Shown one piece after another: positions 17,656 to 26,291 of a stretch of 64,000 nucleotides of DNA. Made by a program: the position numbers and the translations under genes. Numbering within the stretch: position 1 is the stretch's first letter; each line of letters starts with the position of its first letter. Source of the DNA: Ralstonia sp. UBA689 (GTDB lineage: Bacteria; Pseudomonadota; Gammaproteobacteria; Burkholderiales; Burkholderiaceae); NCBI RefSeq assembly GCF_002298975.1, contig NZ_DBMV01000037.1, positions 144,745-208,744 of the forward strand, given 5' to 3'. The notes beneath the pieces are model-generated. The model worked only from the letters and a program-made list of their open reading frames with translations, did not search any database and was not told the DNA's origin.

Positions 17656-17967
17656 TTAGGCCACGATCGAGTCGATACGCAACTCGGTGTAATTTTGACG
17701 ATGCCCCTGGTGCTTTTGGTAGTGCTTACGACGGCGCATCTTGAAGATTTTCACCTTGTCGTGACGACCATGGGAGATGACGGTGGCTTTGACGGCAGCC
17801 CCGCTCACCAGCGGCGCACCAACCTTGAGTTGGTCGCCGGCGCCCACTGCGAGCACCTGGTCAAGCGTGATTTCTGCGCCAACGTCCGCCGGTATCTGTT
17901 CTACTTTCAGTTTTTCGCCAGCAGCAACCTTGTATTGCTTACCGCCGGTTTTTACGACCGCGTACAT
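17656..17967 (-). CDS. rplU: 50S ribosomal protein L21
   Basis: 103 aa from the ATG at 17967 (MYAVVKTGGKQYKVAAGEKLKVEQIP), the universal L21 start; the open frame farther upstream is the leader. The C-terminal KIFKMRRRKHYQKHQGHRQNYTELRID is the rRNA-binding signature. It is the first gene of the rplU-rpmA-obg-proB group, read from the promoter at 18068-18096. Confidence 0.99.
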   Translation of the reverse strand: MYAVVKTGGKQYKVAAGEKLKVEQIPADVGAEITLDQVLAVGAGDQLKVGAPLVSGAAVKATVISHGRHDKVKIFKMRRRKHYQKHQGHRQNYTELRIDSIVA

Positions 17968-18067
17968 TGTCGGACCTCGATAAAAGAACGTTAATTCTTG
18001 AACTAAAACATGACTCTTGCGCCACTCACCACCCGCCTGCGCGAGTAATAGACACAGAGAACTCGCA

Positions 18068-18096
18068 ATAATACAAGAAAAACCCAAGCAAATCAA
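18068..18096 (-). promoter_or_regulatory. Promoter of the rplU operon
   Basis: On the minus strand TTGATT (18091-18096) and TATTAT (18068-18073) are separated by exactly 17 bp. They lie about 100 bp upstream of the rplU ATG, leaving an A/T-rich 5' leader of about 90 nt. Confidence 0.75.
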
Positions 18097-18178
18097 AGAC
18101 TAAAGCGTGCCGCCCGCGCAACGGCCTGCGACGCCACTTCCCAGTCGCTCGCACACCGGGCAAAACGCCCGCTTGCTC

Positions 18179-18184
18179 TATAAT
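18179..18184 (+). promoter_or_regulatory. -10 box for ispB
   Basis: A perfect TATAAT lies about 66-75 bp upstream of the ispB start in the divergent rplU-ispB spacer. No good -35 box is present at 17 +/- 1 bp, so the promoter may be weak or activator-assisted. Confidence 0.45.
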
Positions 18185-18249
18185 CTCGCGGTTTTGCGCT
18201 GCATCGATCGCGCGCCACCGTCTGCCACCTCCCTCCGCCAGAACCCGCC

Positions 18250-19227
18250 TTGACCCAAATGTCCGCCTCCGTCCTGCTCGCCCCCGTCGCTGAAGACATG
18301 CGCGCCGTCGATGCCGTGATCCGGCGCCGGCTCGGCTCGGAGGTGGTGCTGATCAACCAGATCGGCGAATACATCATCAGCGCCGGCGGCAAGCGCCTGC
18401 GCCCGGTGATCCTGCTGCTGGTAGCCAACGCGCTGGGTTACAAGGGCGAGCATCATCACGAACTGGCCGCCGTGGTCGAGTTCATCCACACCGCCACGCT
18501 GCTGCACGACGACGTGGTCGACGAGTCCGACCTGCGCCGTGGTCGCAAGACCGCCAACGCCGTGTTCGGCAATGCGGCCAGCGTGCTGGTGGGCGATTTC
18601 CTCTATTCGCGCGCCTTCCAGATGATGGTGCAGGCCAACAGCATGCGCATCATGCAGATCCTGGCCGACGCCACCAACATCATCTCCGAAGGCGAGGTTC
18701 TGCAGTTGCTGAACATGCACGACCCGGACGTGACGGAAGAGCGCTACCTGCAGGTGATCCGCTACAAGACCGCCAAGCTGTTCGAGGCCGCTGCACAGAT
18801 CGGCGCGGTACTCTCGGGCGCGGATGCCGCCACCGAAGAGGCGGCCGCCGAATATGGCCGCCGCATCGGCACCGCGTTCCAGATCGTCGACGACCTGCTC
18901 GACTACACCGCCACCGCCGACCAGATGGGCAAGAACGCTGGCGACGACCTGCGCGAAGGCAAGCCGACGCTGCCGCTCATTCATCTGCTGTCGAACGGCA
19001 CGGAAGAACAGCGTGCGCTGGTGCGTCAGGCCATCGAGCAAGGCGGCACCGAGCATTTCGACGCAATCTTCGCTGCAATCCAAGCATCTGGCGCGCTGGA
19101 GTACACGCGCAAAGCAGCGGAACGCGAAGCCGCCGCCGCCGCAGAAGCCGCAAATGCATTTCCCCCTTCCCTTTTCCGTCAGACGCTGATAGACTTGTGT
19201 GCTTTCTCGCTGCGACGTCAGTCCTGA
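18250..19227 (+). CDS. ispB: Octaprenyl/polyprenyl diphosphate synthase
   Basis: 325 aa from the TTG at 18250; the ATG at 18259 (MSASVLLAPV) is an equally plausible start. This trans-prenyltransferase makes the ubiquinone side chain. It has the first Asp-rich motif LLHDDVVDESDLRRG, the second FQIVDDLLDY, and GGKRLRPVILLLVANALG. These match IspB-type enzymes with long-chain products (C40 in most relatives). Divergent rplU and the following tRNA-Pro reproduce the usual Burkholderiales context. Chain length itself cannot be read here. Confidence 0.95.
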   Translation: MTQMSASVLLAPVAEDMRAVDAVIRRRLGSEVVLINQIGEYIISAGGKRLRPVILLLVANALGYKGEHHHELAAVVEFIHTATLLHDDVVDESDLRRGRKTANAVFGNAASVLVGDFLYSRAFQMMVQANSMRIMQILADATNIISEGEVLQLLNMHDPDVTEERYLQVIRYKTAKLFEAAAQIGAVLSGADAATEEAAAEYGRRIGTAFQIVDDLLDYTATADQMGKNAGDDLREGKPTLPLIHLLSNGTEEQRALVRQAIEQGGTEHFDAIFAAIQASGALEYTRKAAEREAAAAAEAANAFPPSLFRQTLIDLCAFSLRRQS

Positions 19228-19253
19228 CACGCACGAGATCTGCGAAGAAGCAT

Positions 19254-19330
19254 CGGGGTGTAGCTTAGCCTGGTAGAGCGCTACGTTCGGGACGTAGAGG
19301 CCGGAGGTTCGAATCCTCTCACCCCGACCA
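19254..19330 (+). tRNA. tRNA-Pro (anticodon CGG)
   Basis: 77 nt with encoded CCA. The acceptor stem CGGGGTG/CACCCCG is perfectly paired, D arm GCTTAGCCTGGTAGAGC, anticodon stem CTACG/CGTAG with loop TTCGGGA (anticodon CGG, G37 as expected for tRNA-Pro), and T arm GGAGG-TTCGAAT-CCTCT. Accessory DNA begins directly after it, in line with tRNA 3' ends serving as integration sites. I could not find a second copy of its 3' end in the window. Confidence 0.97.
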
Positions 19331-19422
19331 GAATTTCTTAGAGGGATCAACGAGTTATCGATCCTTCTCTAACTCACTGTTCATATCGAGTTAGAGTAAA
19401 TCCTACATCTGGTTGTCCCAAG

Positions 19423-19452
19423 AATGTCCCGTCAGTTGACGGGACATTTTCT
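19423..19452 (+). terminator. Strong intrinsic-type terminator after tRNA-Pro
   Basis: A 12-bp perfect inverted repeat, AATGTCCCGTCA (19423-19434) and its complement (19437-19448), is followed by TTTTCTTTT. It lies about 95 bp after the tRNA end. The rest of 19331-19629 carries no recognisable gene; A/T content is higher than in the flanking core genes. Confidence 0.75.
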
Positions 19453-19629
19453 TTTGTACCATCTTTCCTCATGTCGACATTCACGCTCGCCTAACGCTTG
19501 CTTAGGTGAGGGCTCGGATGTCCGATTCGCGGCTGAGCGCTAAGCAGCCGTGGCCGGAACCACTGGCGGCTACCAGTCTCCGGCCTGCACCAAAACCGTC
19601 TAGGAGCAACCTTTTAAAAGGTATCTCTA

Positions 19630-19941
19630 ATGACTGGTTTTGCTCGTCTTAAGAATGACGCACCGCAACGTGTCATCTTCATCGAAGAGCTTTCCGAGCT
19701 GATCGGGAAAGCGCCGACAACCACCGTCCACAGCTCGCAGGGCTTGACCAACGACCGCGCGCTCATCGCGCTCGATACCAAGAGCCGCTCCACGTTGATG
19801 AATCTGTACTACGTCGCCATCAGCCGGGCGCGGTACGAGGCTCGCGTCTACACGAACTCCAGGAGGCGAAATGAATGCCTTCCCGGCCTTTACGGTGAAC
19901 AAGCTCGCAGTGAGTCCAACGAAGACTGCGTCGGTTCGTAG
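19630..19941 (+). pseudogene. Chimeric mobile-element remnant: HTH-protein start joined to relaxase/helicase end
   Basis: 103-aa open frame. The first ~29 residues (MTGFARLKNDAPQRVIFIEELSELIGKAP) resemble the start of the small HTH proteins of filamentous phages and integrative elements. The following ~50 residues (VHSSQGLTNDRALIALDT, then LYYVAISRARYEARVYTNS) are the last helicase motifs of a TraI/TrwC-type (MobF) conjugative relaxase, UvrD/RecD-like motifs V-VI. No natural protein known to me joins these, so I read it as a deletion joint near 19712-19722. After YTNS the frame loses similarity. Both family matches are from memory. Confidence 0.6.
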
Positions 19942-20005
19942 CCATCGCGACGCGGCCCTGGCCGGCGACGAGCGGGCATTGTTCTTGGCGTTGAGGCTCA
20001 GATGA
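19871..20005 (+). CDS. Short ORF with strong RBS, probably a truncated element gene
   Basis: The 44-aa frame MNAFPAFTVNKLAVSPTKTASV... starts at an ATG preceded by CAGGAGGCGAA, a near-ideal ribosome binding site. It overlaps the end of the relaxase-like remnant, as the next gene of a conjugation operon might. It ends at 20005, inside the 3' end of the convergent CoA-transferase gene (overlap 19998-20005). I do not recognise the protein. The good RBS and abrupt end suggest the 5' end of a longer gene cut by the event that brought in the CoA-transferase block. Confidence 0.35.
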   Translation: MNAFPAFTVNKLAVSPTKTASVRSHRDAALAGDERALFLALRLR

Positions 20006-21206
20006 CGCCATCAACCTTCAGTTGGACCAATCGCTCTTCTGACAGCCCGAGCAGAGACTGCAGCACGTTATGCGTGCCTTCACCGAGTTGCGGGGGAGCA
20101 AGGCGGACTGGCGGACGTTTGCCGTCGAAGCGGTAGGGCGGGGCGAGAACGTGCGCTTTGCCGGCTTCCGCATGCGGTTGTTCCGTGACCAAGCCTGCTG
20201 ACGCTGCACGTGGCGATGTCAGCGCTTCGTGCAGGCCGAGGACTTCACCGCACGGGATACCGGCCCTCGCCAAGCGCTCCAGCAAATCTTGGCGCCCTCT
20301 CGTGGCGATCTCACGCTTGAGCTCGGGGGCTAGCAGCTCGCGGTTCGATGCCCGCGCGATATTGGTCTTGAATCGTTCGTCGTCGGCAATATCCGGGCGT
20401 TCGATGACGTCGCGGCAGAACCGATCGAATTGAGCGTTGTTCCCGACCGTAATCACGAGTGGTCCGTCGCTCGCGTTGAACACGCCGTACGGCATGATCG
20501 ATGGGTGCGCGTTACCGTAGCGAGGCGGATCTTCGCCCATGATCAGCGCCTCCAAACCGTAGTAGGCGGTAATCATCAGGCCGCAGTCAAACAAGGCCAT
20601 TTCGACATGTCGCCCCTTACCTGTGCGCTGGCGCTCGAATAGTGCGGCCAGCACGGCCTGCGCCGAATACATGCCGGTGAACATATCGACCGCCGCAACG
20701 CCGAATTTCAACGGGGGTTGATGAGCCTCGCCATTGAGCGCCATCAGACCGGATTCACCTTGAATCACCAGGTCGTAGCCCGGCCGCGCCGCTTCAGGGC
20801 CGGTCCGGTCGTAGCCTGAAATTGAGCAGTAGATAAGATCCTCATGCCCTTGCTTCAGTTGCTCGTATCCGAGTCCCAATTTTTCCGCTCCCCCGAACTT
20901 GAAGTTCTGGATCACGACGTCGCTCTTGCTGGCCAGTTCACGGGCGAGTTGTTGGCCATCTTCCGTCTGTAGGTCAATCGTCACGGACCGCTTGTTACGG
21001 TTGACGCTGTTGAAGTAAGCCGTTTGCGTTGAGCCAACACGCAGGCCCCAGTCGCGCGTGTCGTCCCCGCGCTGAGGGTGTTCGACCTTGATGACTTCGG
21101 CCCCAAGGTCACCGAGGACCATGGCGCACCAGGGTCCAGCCAGCACACGGGATATATCGAGGACACGAATGCCGGTGAGGGGCAGCGATGAGGTCGGTTC
21201 AGACAT
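19998..21206 (-). CDS. CaiB/BaiF family (class III) CoA-transferase
   Basis: 402 aa from the ATG at 21206 (MSEPTSSLPLTGIRVLDISRVLAGPWCAMVLGDLGAEVIKVE). It moves CoA between carboxylic acids through an aspartyl-CoA intermediate. The probable catalytic residue is Asp174 in FGVAAVDMFTGMYSAQAVLAAL, where family III enzymes carry it. Other family features: NRNKRSVTIDL, DVVIQNFKFGGAEKLGLGYEQL, GRHVEMALFDCGL. It looks intact to its C-terminus. It is the last gene of a minus-strand group with the FadB-like protein and thiolase, 171 bp after the thiolase. The acid substrate is unknown; with beta-oxidation neighbours, activation of an organic acid is likely. Confidence 0.88.
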   Translation of the reverse strand: MSEPTSSLPLTGIRVLDISRVLAGPWCAMVLGDLGAEVIKVEHPQRGDDTRDWGLRVGSTQTAYFNSVNRNKRSVTIDLQTEDGQQLARELASKSDVVIQNFKFGGAEKLGLGYEQLKQGHEDLIYCSISGYDRTGPEAARPGYDLVIQGESGLMALNGEAHQPPLKFGVAAVDMFTGMYSAQAVLAALFERQRTGKGRHVEMALFDCGLMITAYYGLEALIMGEDPPRYGNAHPSIMPYGVFNASDGPLVITVGNNAQFDRFCRDVIERPDIADDERFKTNIARASNRELLAPELKREIATRGRQDLLERLARAGIPCGEVLGLHEALTSPRAASAGLVTEQPHAEAGKAHVLAPPYRFDGKRPPVRLAPPQLGEGTHNVLQSLLGLSEERLVQLKVDGVI

Positions 21207-21377
21207 GGCAAATCGGAGTTCTTGAAGCGGGTTGAGGCGGCCCGGGGACAGGGGCACCCAGGATTGGCTCTTCGGCTAAGCGCTGCGGAGGTCCGTCTTG
21301 CAGGAAGCGTAGCGCCTCAGCACGGAAAAGCCTTCTTTTCTGGGACCAAGTTCAGAGCCGTGCTTGGTGTCTTCTTT

Positions 21378-22559
21378 TCAATAGATTTCGAACAGTCCTG
21401 CAGCGCCCATGCCACCGGCAATGCACATCGTGACGATGGTGTACTTGACGCCTCGCCGCCGACCTTCGAGCAGGACGTGTCCGGCGAGCCGTGCACCTGT
21501 CATACCGAATGGGTGTCCGATCGAGATTGCGCCACCGTTGACGTTCAGGCGTTCCGATGGAATGCCGAGGCGTTGCTGGCAATAGATGGCCTGCGATGCG
21601 AACGCTTCGTTCAACTCCCACAGCCCGATGTCATCGATCGTCAAGCCGTGGCGAGCCAGTAGTTTTGGCACCGCAAATACGGGGCCGATGCCCATCTCGT
21701 CCGGCTCACAGCCGGACACCGCAAAGCCACGGAACGCGCCGAGCGGTGTGAGGTTGGCGCGTTCGGCCGCTTTGGCTTCCATCAGCACACATGCCGCTGC
21801 ACCGTCGGACAACTGCGATGCGTTGCCGGCCGTGACGAACCGATCCGGCCCTTTGACTGGGGCGAGCTTGGCGAGCGCTTCGTACGTCGTGCCGTGACGG
21901 TTGCAGGTGTCGGCCGATACCGTGACCTCCCGTTGGCTCACGACGTCGGTTTCCTTGTCGGTGACCGCCATGTGCGTCGTGACGGGCACGATTTCGTCGG
22001 CGTAGCGGTTTGCCAGTTGGGCCGCTTCGGTCTTGCGCTGACTTTCAACCGAGAATTGGTCCTGTGCTTCGCGACTGATGCCATAGCGGCGCGCCACGAT
22101 ATCGGCCGTGTCAATCATCGCCAGATACAGCTCGGGCTTGTGTTCGACAATCCACGGGTCGAGGCCACTGGCACCGTCTTCGCGGGTGCGGATACCGGAA
22201 ATGCTTTCAACACCGCCTGCGATCATGGTGGACACACCGTCCACGACAATCCGGCCGGCAGCAATCGCGATGGCCTGGAGGCCGGAGGCACAGAAGCGGT
22301 TCACTGTGGTGCCGGCAATTGATAGCGGCAGTTCCGCGCGGATCACCGCTTGGCGGGCAATGTTGCGGCCGGTGATGCCTTCCGGATAGCCGCAGCCGAG
22401 GATTGCGTCCTCGATCTGTTCCGGGTCCACGCCGGAACGTTCCACTGCCGCACGCACGGCAAAAGAGGCGAGCGTAGGGCCTGGAGTGATATTGAATTCG
22501 CCGCGATGCGCTTTGGTCAGCGGCGTGCGGGCGGTGGAAACAATGACGGCTTCGCGCAT
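21378..22559 (-). CDS. Thiolase (acetyl-CoA acyltransferase type)
   Basis: 393 aa from the ATG at 22559. It cleaves a 3-ketoacyl-CoA with CoA, releasing acetyl-CoA in the degradative direction. The complete catalytic set is visible: nucleophile Cys90 in VNRFCASGLQAI, NEAFA (WELNEAFASQAIYCQQ), His349 in ISIGHPFGMTG and Cys379 in TMCIAGGMGAAGLFEIY. Length is typical. It begins 20 bp after the FadB-like stop, so the two should be co-transcribed and work in sequence (hydration, dehydrogenation, thiolysis). Chain-length specificity is not readable. Confidence 0.93.
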   Translation of the reverse strand: MREAVIVSTARTPLTKAHRGEFNITPGPTLASFAVRAAVERSGVDPEQIEDAILGCGYPEGITGRNIARQAVIRAELPLSIAGTTVNRFCASGLQAIAIAAGRIVVDGVSTMIAGGVESISGIRTREDGASGLDPWIVEHKPELYLAMIDTADIVARRYGISREAQDQFSVESQRKTEAAQLANRYADEIVPVTTHMAVTDKETDVVSQREVTVSADTCNRHGTTYEALAKLAPVKGPDRFVTAGNASQLSDGAAACVLMEAKAAERANLTPLGAFRGFAVSGCEPDEMGIGPVFAVPKLLARHGLTIDDIGLWELNEAFASQAIYCQQRLGIPSERLNVNGGAISIGHPFGMTGARLAGHVLLEGRRRGVKYTIVTMCIAGGMGAAGLFEIY

Positions 22560-22579
22560 GCTTGGATTCCCGAAAACGG

Positions 22580-24703
22580 TTAAGCGGAGAGATTGAGGCT
22601 GGAGAAGTCGGCGCCGCGCTCGACAAGGTCGACCAAAAGCGGCGATGGCTGCCAAAACAGCGGGTCTTCCTTCGCGAACTGCCGGATGTCTGCCAAAACG
22701 TTCGGGAGCCCGACCATGTCGGCATACTTCATCGGGCCGCCGCGGTAGCGCGGAAAGCCGTAGCCATAGATGAAGGTCACGTCTACGTCGAGCGGGCGCA
22801 AGGCGATCTTTTCCTGCACGACGTTGGCGCCTTCGTTGATCATGGCAGCCATATAGCGACGCAGGATTTCCTCATCGCTGAAATCGCGCGGCGTCACGCC
22901 CGCGCGTGCGCGCTCATCGTCGATGATCGCTTCGACCTCAGGATCAGGCATGCCGTTGCGTGCCCCTTCGGGATACAGGTAATAGCCACGTCCCGTCTTT
23001 TGTCCAAACCAGCCGCGCTCGCAGAGGCGGTCGGCAATCTGCACGTAGCGCGCGCGGGGATCCCGAGTGGCGGCGCGGCGCTTCCGTGTTGCCCAGCCAA
23101 TGTCGCCGCCAGCCAGGTCGGCGACCTGGAACGGGCCCATCGGGAAGCCAAAGTCGCGCAGTACGCTGTCGATCTGGTAGGGTGAGGCGCCATCTTCCAT
23201 CATATGGTCAGCGGCGGTGCGATAGACGGCCAGCACGCGGTTGCCGACGAAGCCGTCGCACACGCCAGCCCGGACCGGCACCTTGCGTAGCCGCTTCGCC
23301 AGGGCAAAGGCACTCGCCACGACATCGGCGCTGACCTTTGTGGGGACAACGACTTCCAGGAGCTTCATGATGTTGGCGGGCGAGAAGAAGTGCAGCCCGA
23401 TCACATCGATGGGTCGCGAAATGTTTGCCGCGATTGCGTTGACATCCAGGTACGACGTGTTGGTCGCGAGGATCGCACCCCGCTTGCAGACGCGATCGAG
23501 TTCGGCAAACACGGCATGTTTCACAGCCATGTCCTCGAACACGGCTTCGATCACCAGGTCAACCGAGGCGAGGGCGTCATACGAGGTACTGCCACTCCAG
23601 CGAGCGCATACGGCGGTGCGTGCCTCCGGCGTCATGCGGCCTTTTGCAACCAGCGCGTCGTAGACTTTCTCGACATTTGCGCGGCCGCGAGCCAGTGATG
23701 GCTCGTCGCGCTCGACCATGATGACGGGGAGGCCTGCGTCGAGCAGCGCCACCGCAATGCCTGCACCCATCGTGCCCCCGCCGACGACACCAACACTGGC
23801 GATGGGGCGCGGTTTCGCCGTGCGTGTTTCCGGCGCTTTCAACACCTCTCGCTCGGCGAAGAACGCGTGGACGAGCCCGGCCCGCTGCGGGCTGTCTAGG
23901 CATTGGAGAAACAGTTGTCGCTCTCGGTGCAGTCCCTCATCGAACGGAAGTTCGAGCGCGGCCTCAACGGCTTCGATGATTTTCATCGGCGAGAACAATC
24001 CAGGGGATTTCAGCGCCATCGCGGCTCGAGCCTGGTCGATGGCGGTTCGATTCGCTTGTCGATCGGAGAGGGCGGTGGCATCACGGGTGCGTCGCACACC
24101 TGCATTGGAGCCCAGTAGCTCCAGGGTATAAGCGAGACCTTCGGCAAGACAGTCTTCACCTTCGCAGACCTGGTCCACCAAACCCAATGCAAGCGCCTCG
24201 TTGGCACCGAGGTGTCGGCCGCTCAGCATCAGGTCTAGCGCGGCTTGCGCACCGATCAGGCGCGGCGCACGTTGGGTACCACCTGCGCCAGGCAGCAATC
24301 CCAGCGAGACTTCCGGTAACCCCAGCTTGGCACCGGAGAGGGTGAGCCGGTAGTGAGCGGCCAGCGCGACTTCGAGGCCGCCCCCGAGGGCAGCACCGTC
24401 GATGCTGGCTACGACGGGCTTGCTGCAGGCTTCGATCCTATTACAGACCTCCGGCAGCGACGGGGCCACCGACGGCTTGCCAAATTCACGGATATCTGCG
24501 CCGCCGATGAAGTTGCAGCCCGCACCGACGAGCAGAACGGCCGCGACGTCGGCATTCCGTTCGGCAGCTTCCAGTGCATCCAGCAGGCCGCGCCGTACCG
24601 CCGCGCTGAGTGCATTGACAGGTGGATGGTCCACGGTTATGCACAGCACATTACCGCGTAGTTCCGCTTTGACTGGAGCACTTTCGATTTCTTGATTGGT
24701 CAT
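22580..24703 (-). CDS. FadB-like fusion: enoyl-CoA hydratase + 3-hydroxyacyl-CoA dehydrogenase
   Basis: 707 aa. The N-terminal crotonase domain has oxyanion-hole segments (GGADIREFGKP; IDGAALGGGLE) and the acid pair Glu111 and Glu131, spaced as Glu119/Glu139 of FadB. From about residue 300 a Rossmann dehydrogenase follows: VGVVGGGTMGAGIAVALLDAG, IDVIGLHFFSPANIMKLLEVV with the catalytic His, and two C-terminal dimerisation domains (GFVGNRVLAVYRTAADHMMEDG; YGYGFPRYRGGPMKYAD). It hydrates enoyl-CoA and oxidises the 3-hydroxy product with NAD. It is probably the first gene of a three-gene operon with the thiolase and CoA-transferase. It seems to be a pathway-dedicated copy rather than the core fadB. 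Confidence 0.92.
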   Translation of the reverse strand: MTNQEIESAPVKAELRGNVLCITVDHPPVNALSAAVRRGLLDALEAAERNADVAAVLLVGAGCNFIGGADIREFGKPSVAPSLPEVCNRIEACSKPVVASIDGAALGGGLEVALAAHYRLTLSGAKLGLPEVSLGLLPGAGGTQRAPRLIGAQAALDLMLSGRHLGANEALALGLVDQVCEGEDCLAEGLAYTLELLGSNAGVRRTRDATALSDRQANRTAIDQARAAMALKSPGLFSPMKIIEAVEAALELPFDEGLHRERQLFLQCLDSPQRAGLVHAFFAEREVLKAPETRTAKPRPIASVGVVGGGTMGAGIAVALLDAGLPVIMVERDEPSLARGRANVEKVYDALVAKGRMTPEARTAVCARWSGSTSYDALASVDLVIEAVFEDMAVKHAVFAELDRVCKRGAILATNTSYLDVNAIAANISRPIDVIGLHFFSPANIMKLLEVVVPTKVSADVVASAFALAKRLRKVPVRAGVCDGFVGNRVLAVYRTAADHMMEDGASPYQIDSVLRDFGFPMGPFQVADLAGGDIGWATRKRRAATRDPRARYVQIADRLCERGWFGQKTGRGYYLYPEGARNGMPDPEVEAIIDDERARAGVTPRDFSDEEILRRYMAAMINEGANVVQEKIALRPLDVDVTFIYGYGFPRYRGGPMKYADMVGLPNVLADIRQFAKEDPLFWQPSPLLVDLVERGADFSSLNLSA

Positions 24704-25262
24704 GCTGGCTTGAGTCTCTGGTTGTCATGTACGTTGCCCATGCAGGGTCATCGTCGCTTCATCGCAATGTGATTTGCCACGGCGATCACACGAGCGGTGG
24801 TGGGATCATGTGAATGAATTGGTGGCTCTCGAGCGGACGTTAGCCCCTAGTGCGGGGCGCTTGAGCAGCCTGCTTGGCACAACGTCGGACGCCGAGCGCT
24901 TCGCGCCACCGATTCAGGCGAGTCCGTCGGAAAAGCGCCCTGTGGTTCAATCGCGGTGCTGGCTACGTCCGACCCGCAAGAAGTAAGCATGTCAGCGGGT
25001 GTACCGCTCGGCTTCAGCGGTGCGAGCGAAGCGGCCTTTCCTGTGCTGAGCGCTGTCTTGGGCTAAAGGCATCGCGAGATCTCCTTGTCATCTTTTACGT
25101 GATCTTTGACAGGAGACTATCGAACGCGGCTACGCGCAAGAAAGGTCCGATTTGCTCGATCCGGGGGTGAGTTTCGACCAGCGCGTCATGGGAGCAAAAT
25201 GTCGAAACCTCGACTGGAGTTCTGTACGGCCTCGTGCCACCTGACAAGCGACACGGATGGGC
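24704..25262. other. 559-bp spacer with no recognisable gene
   Basis: It lies between the FadB-like start (minus, 24703) and the 3' end of the AraC-type gene (minus). Short frames exist on both strands, but none shows family motifs or a convincing RBS. It must hold the promoter of the FadB-like operon near 24710-24800 on the minus strand, but I cannot pick clear -35/-10 boxes. Base use is more A/T-rich than the core genes. Confidence 0.6.
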
Positions 25263-26291
25263 CTATCCGTTGCGATAGTCCGATGGCGTACGTTGCGTCC
25301 AGCGGCTGAACGCGTGCCGGAAATTGGCTGACTCGCTGTAGCCAAGGCGGCTTGCGATTTCATCGTTTGTCATATCGGTGTTCTGCAGGTACTCGATGGC
25401 AAGGCGCATCCGTACCTCGGCCAGGATGTTCCGATAAGACGTCTGCTCGTCTGCCAGTCTGCGGCGCAGGGCCCGGGCGTTGGTCTCCAGTTCTTCGGCA
25501 ATCGCATCAATATTGGGGAATCGCCCCGGCTGCTCGAACAACACACGATAGACTTCGGCCGCAACGCTTCCTGTCTTGCTCAGCTCTGCCAAGCTCCTTT
25601 CGCACATCTCCAATGCCATGGCGTTGGTAATCGGGTTCGCATAGGGCATTGGCTCGGACATCCAGCCCAGATCGAACCGCAGCGCGTTGTGCTCCTGGCC
25701 AAACAGCACAGGGCAGCCGAAAAACTCCGTATACGCCTGAGCGTGTTTAGGCGCTCTGTATTTCAGACGAACGCCTGACAGCCTGAAAGACGGGCCATAT
25801 AAGTCCAGAGTGAACGTGCGGTGGCTGGCGAGCTGAAATTCCGTGGTCAGTCGGTACAAATCGTCCTCTGGGGACTCAGCCAGCAGCGGCGTATAGATGA
25901 AGACTGCATCGTTGCCCTCTTCGGTATAGGCCATGTTTGCCACTGGCCCCATCACGCGGTGATACTTCAACGCAAAATGTAGCGACTCCCGGTGTGATTG
26001 GCTGCTGAGCAGCGCATACCCGTACATTCCATACGCAGTGACGCGCATGCATCCCCCGGCACGAAATGCGCAGGTCGGGTCAGAGGTCAAGCCAAGCGTA
26101 TTCAGAAAGACTTGGCGGGTCTGCCGATATGACACGCGCATTGCGGGAGACTGAAGTTGCTTTGGCGTGATGCCGGTTCCTGACAACACTTCAGTGGCAT
26201 CGATGCCTTCCTCCGCCATTGCAGCGACGAGCGCCGCAATCTTGTGCGGCGGGTAAATCTTGTCTTTGGAACCAGGGGCAATAAGCTGCAT
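25263..26291 (-). CDS. AraC-family transcriptional regulator (OruR/ArgR-like)
   Basis: 342 aa. The N-terminal effector domain is of the 'arabinose-binding' type found in OruR/VirS-like regulators (VLSGTGITPKQLQSPAMRVSYRQTRQVFLN; RAGGCMRVTAYGMYGYALLSS). The C-terminal two-helix-turn-helix domain reads PNIDAIAEELETNARALRRRLADEQTSYRNILAEVRMRLAIEYLQNTDMTNDEIASRLGYSESANFRHAFSRWTQRTPSDYR, with the classic second-HTH consensus. Upstream on the minus strand is an AGGAGAG ribosome binding site. It lies between the beta-oxidation operon and the divergent transporter gene, so it is the likely activator of both; the inducer is unknown. Confidence 0.93.
   Translation of the reverse strand: MQLIAPGSKDKIYPPHKIAALVAAMAEEGIDATEVLSGTGITPKQLQSPAMRVSYRQTRQVFLNTLGLTSDPTCAFRAGGCMRVTAYGMYGYALLSSQSHRESLHFALKYHRVMGPVANMAYTEEGNDAVFIYTPLLAESPEDDLYRLTTEFQLASHRTFTLDLYGPSFRLSGVRLKYRAPKHAQAYTEFFGCPVLFGQEHNALRFDLGWMSEPMPYANPITNAMALEMCERSLAELSKTGSVAAEVYRVLFEQPGRFPNIDAIAEELETNARALRRRLADEQTSYRNILAEVRMRLAIEYLQNTDMTNDEIASRLGYSESANFRHAFSRWTQRTPSDYRNG

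Noticed and set aside
17968..18096. Structured L21 leader (autoregulatory RNA)
   Set aside because: The A/T-rich leader shows no stable nested repeats by eye, and known L21 leaders are from other phyla; not supportable here.
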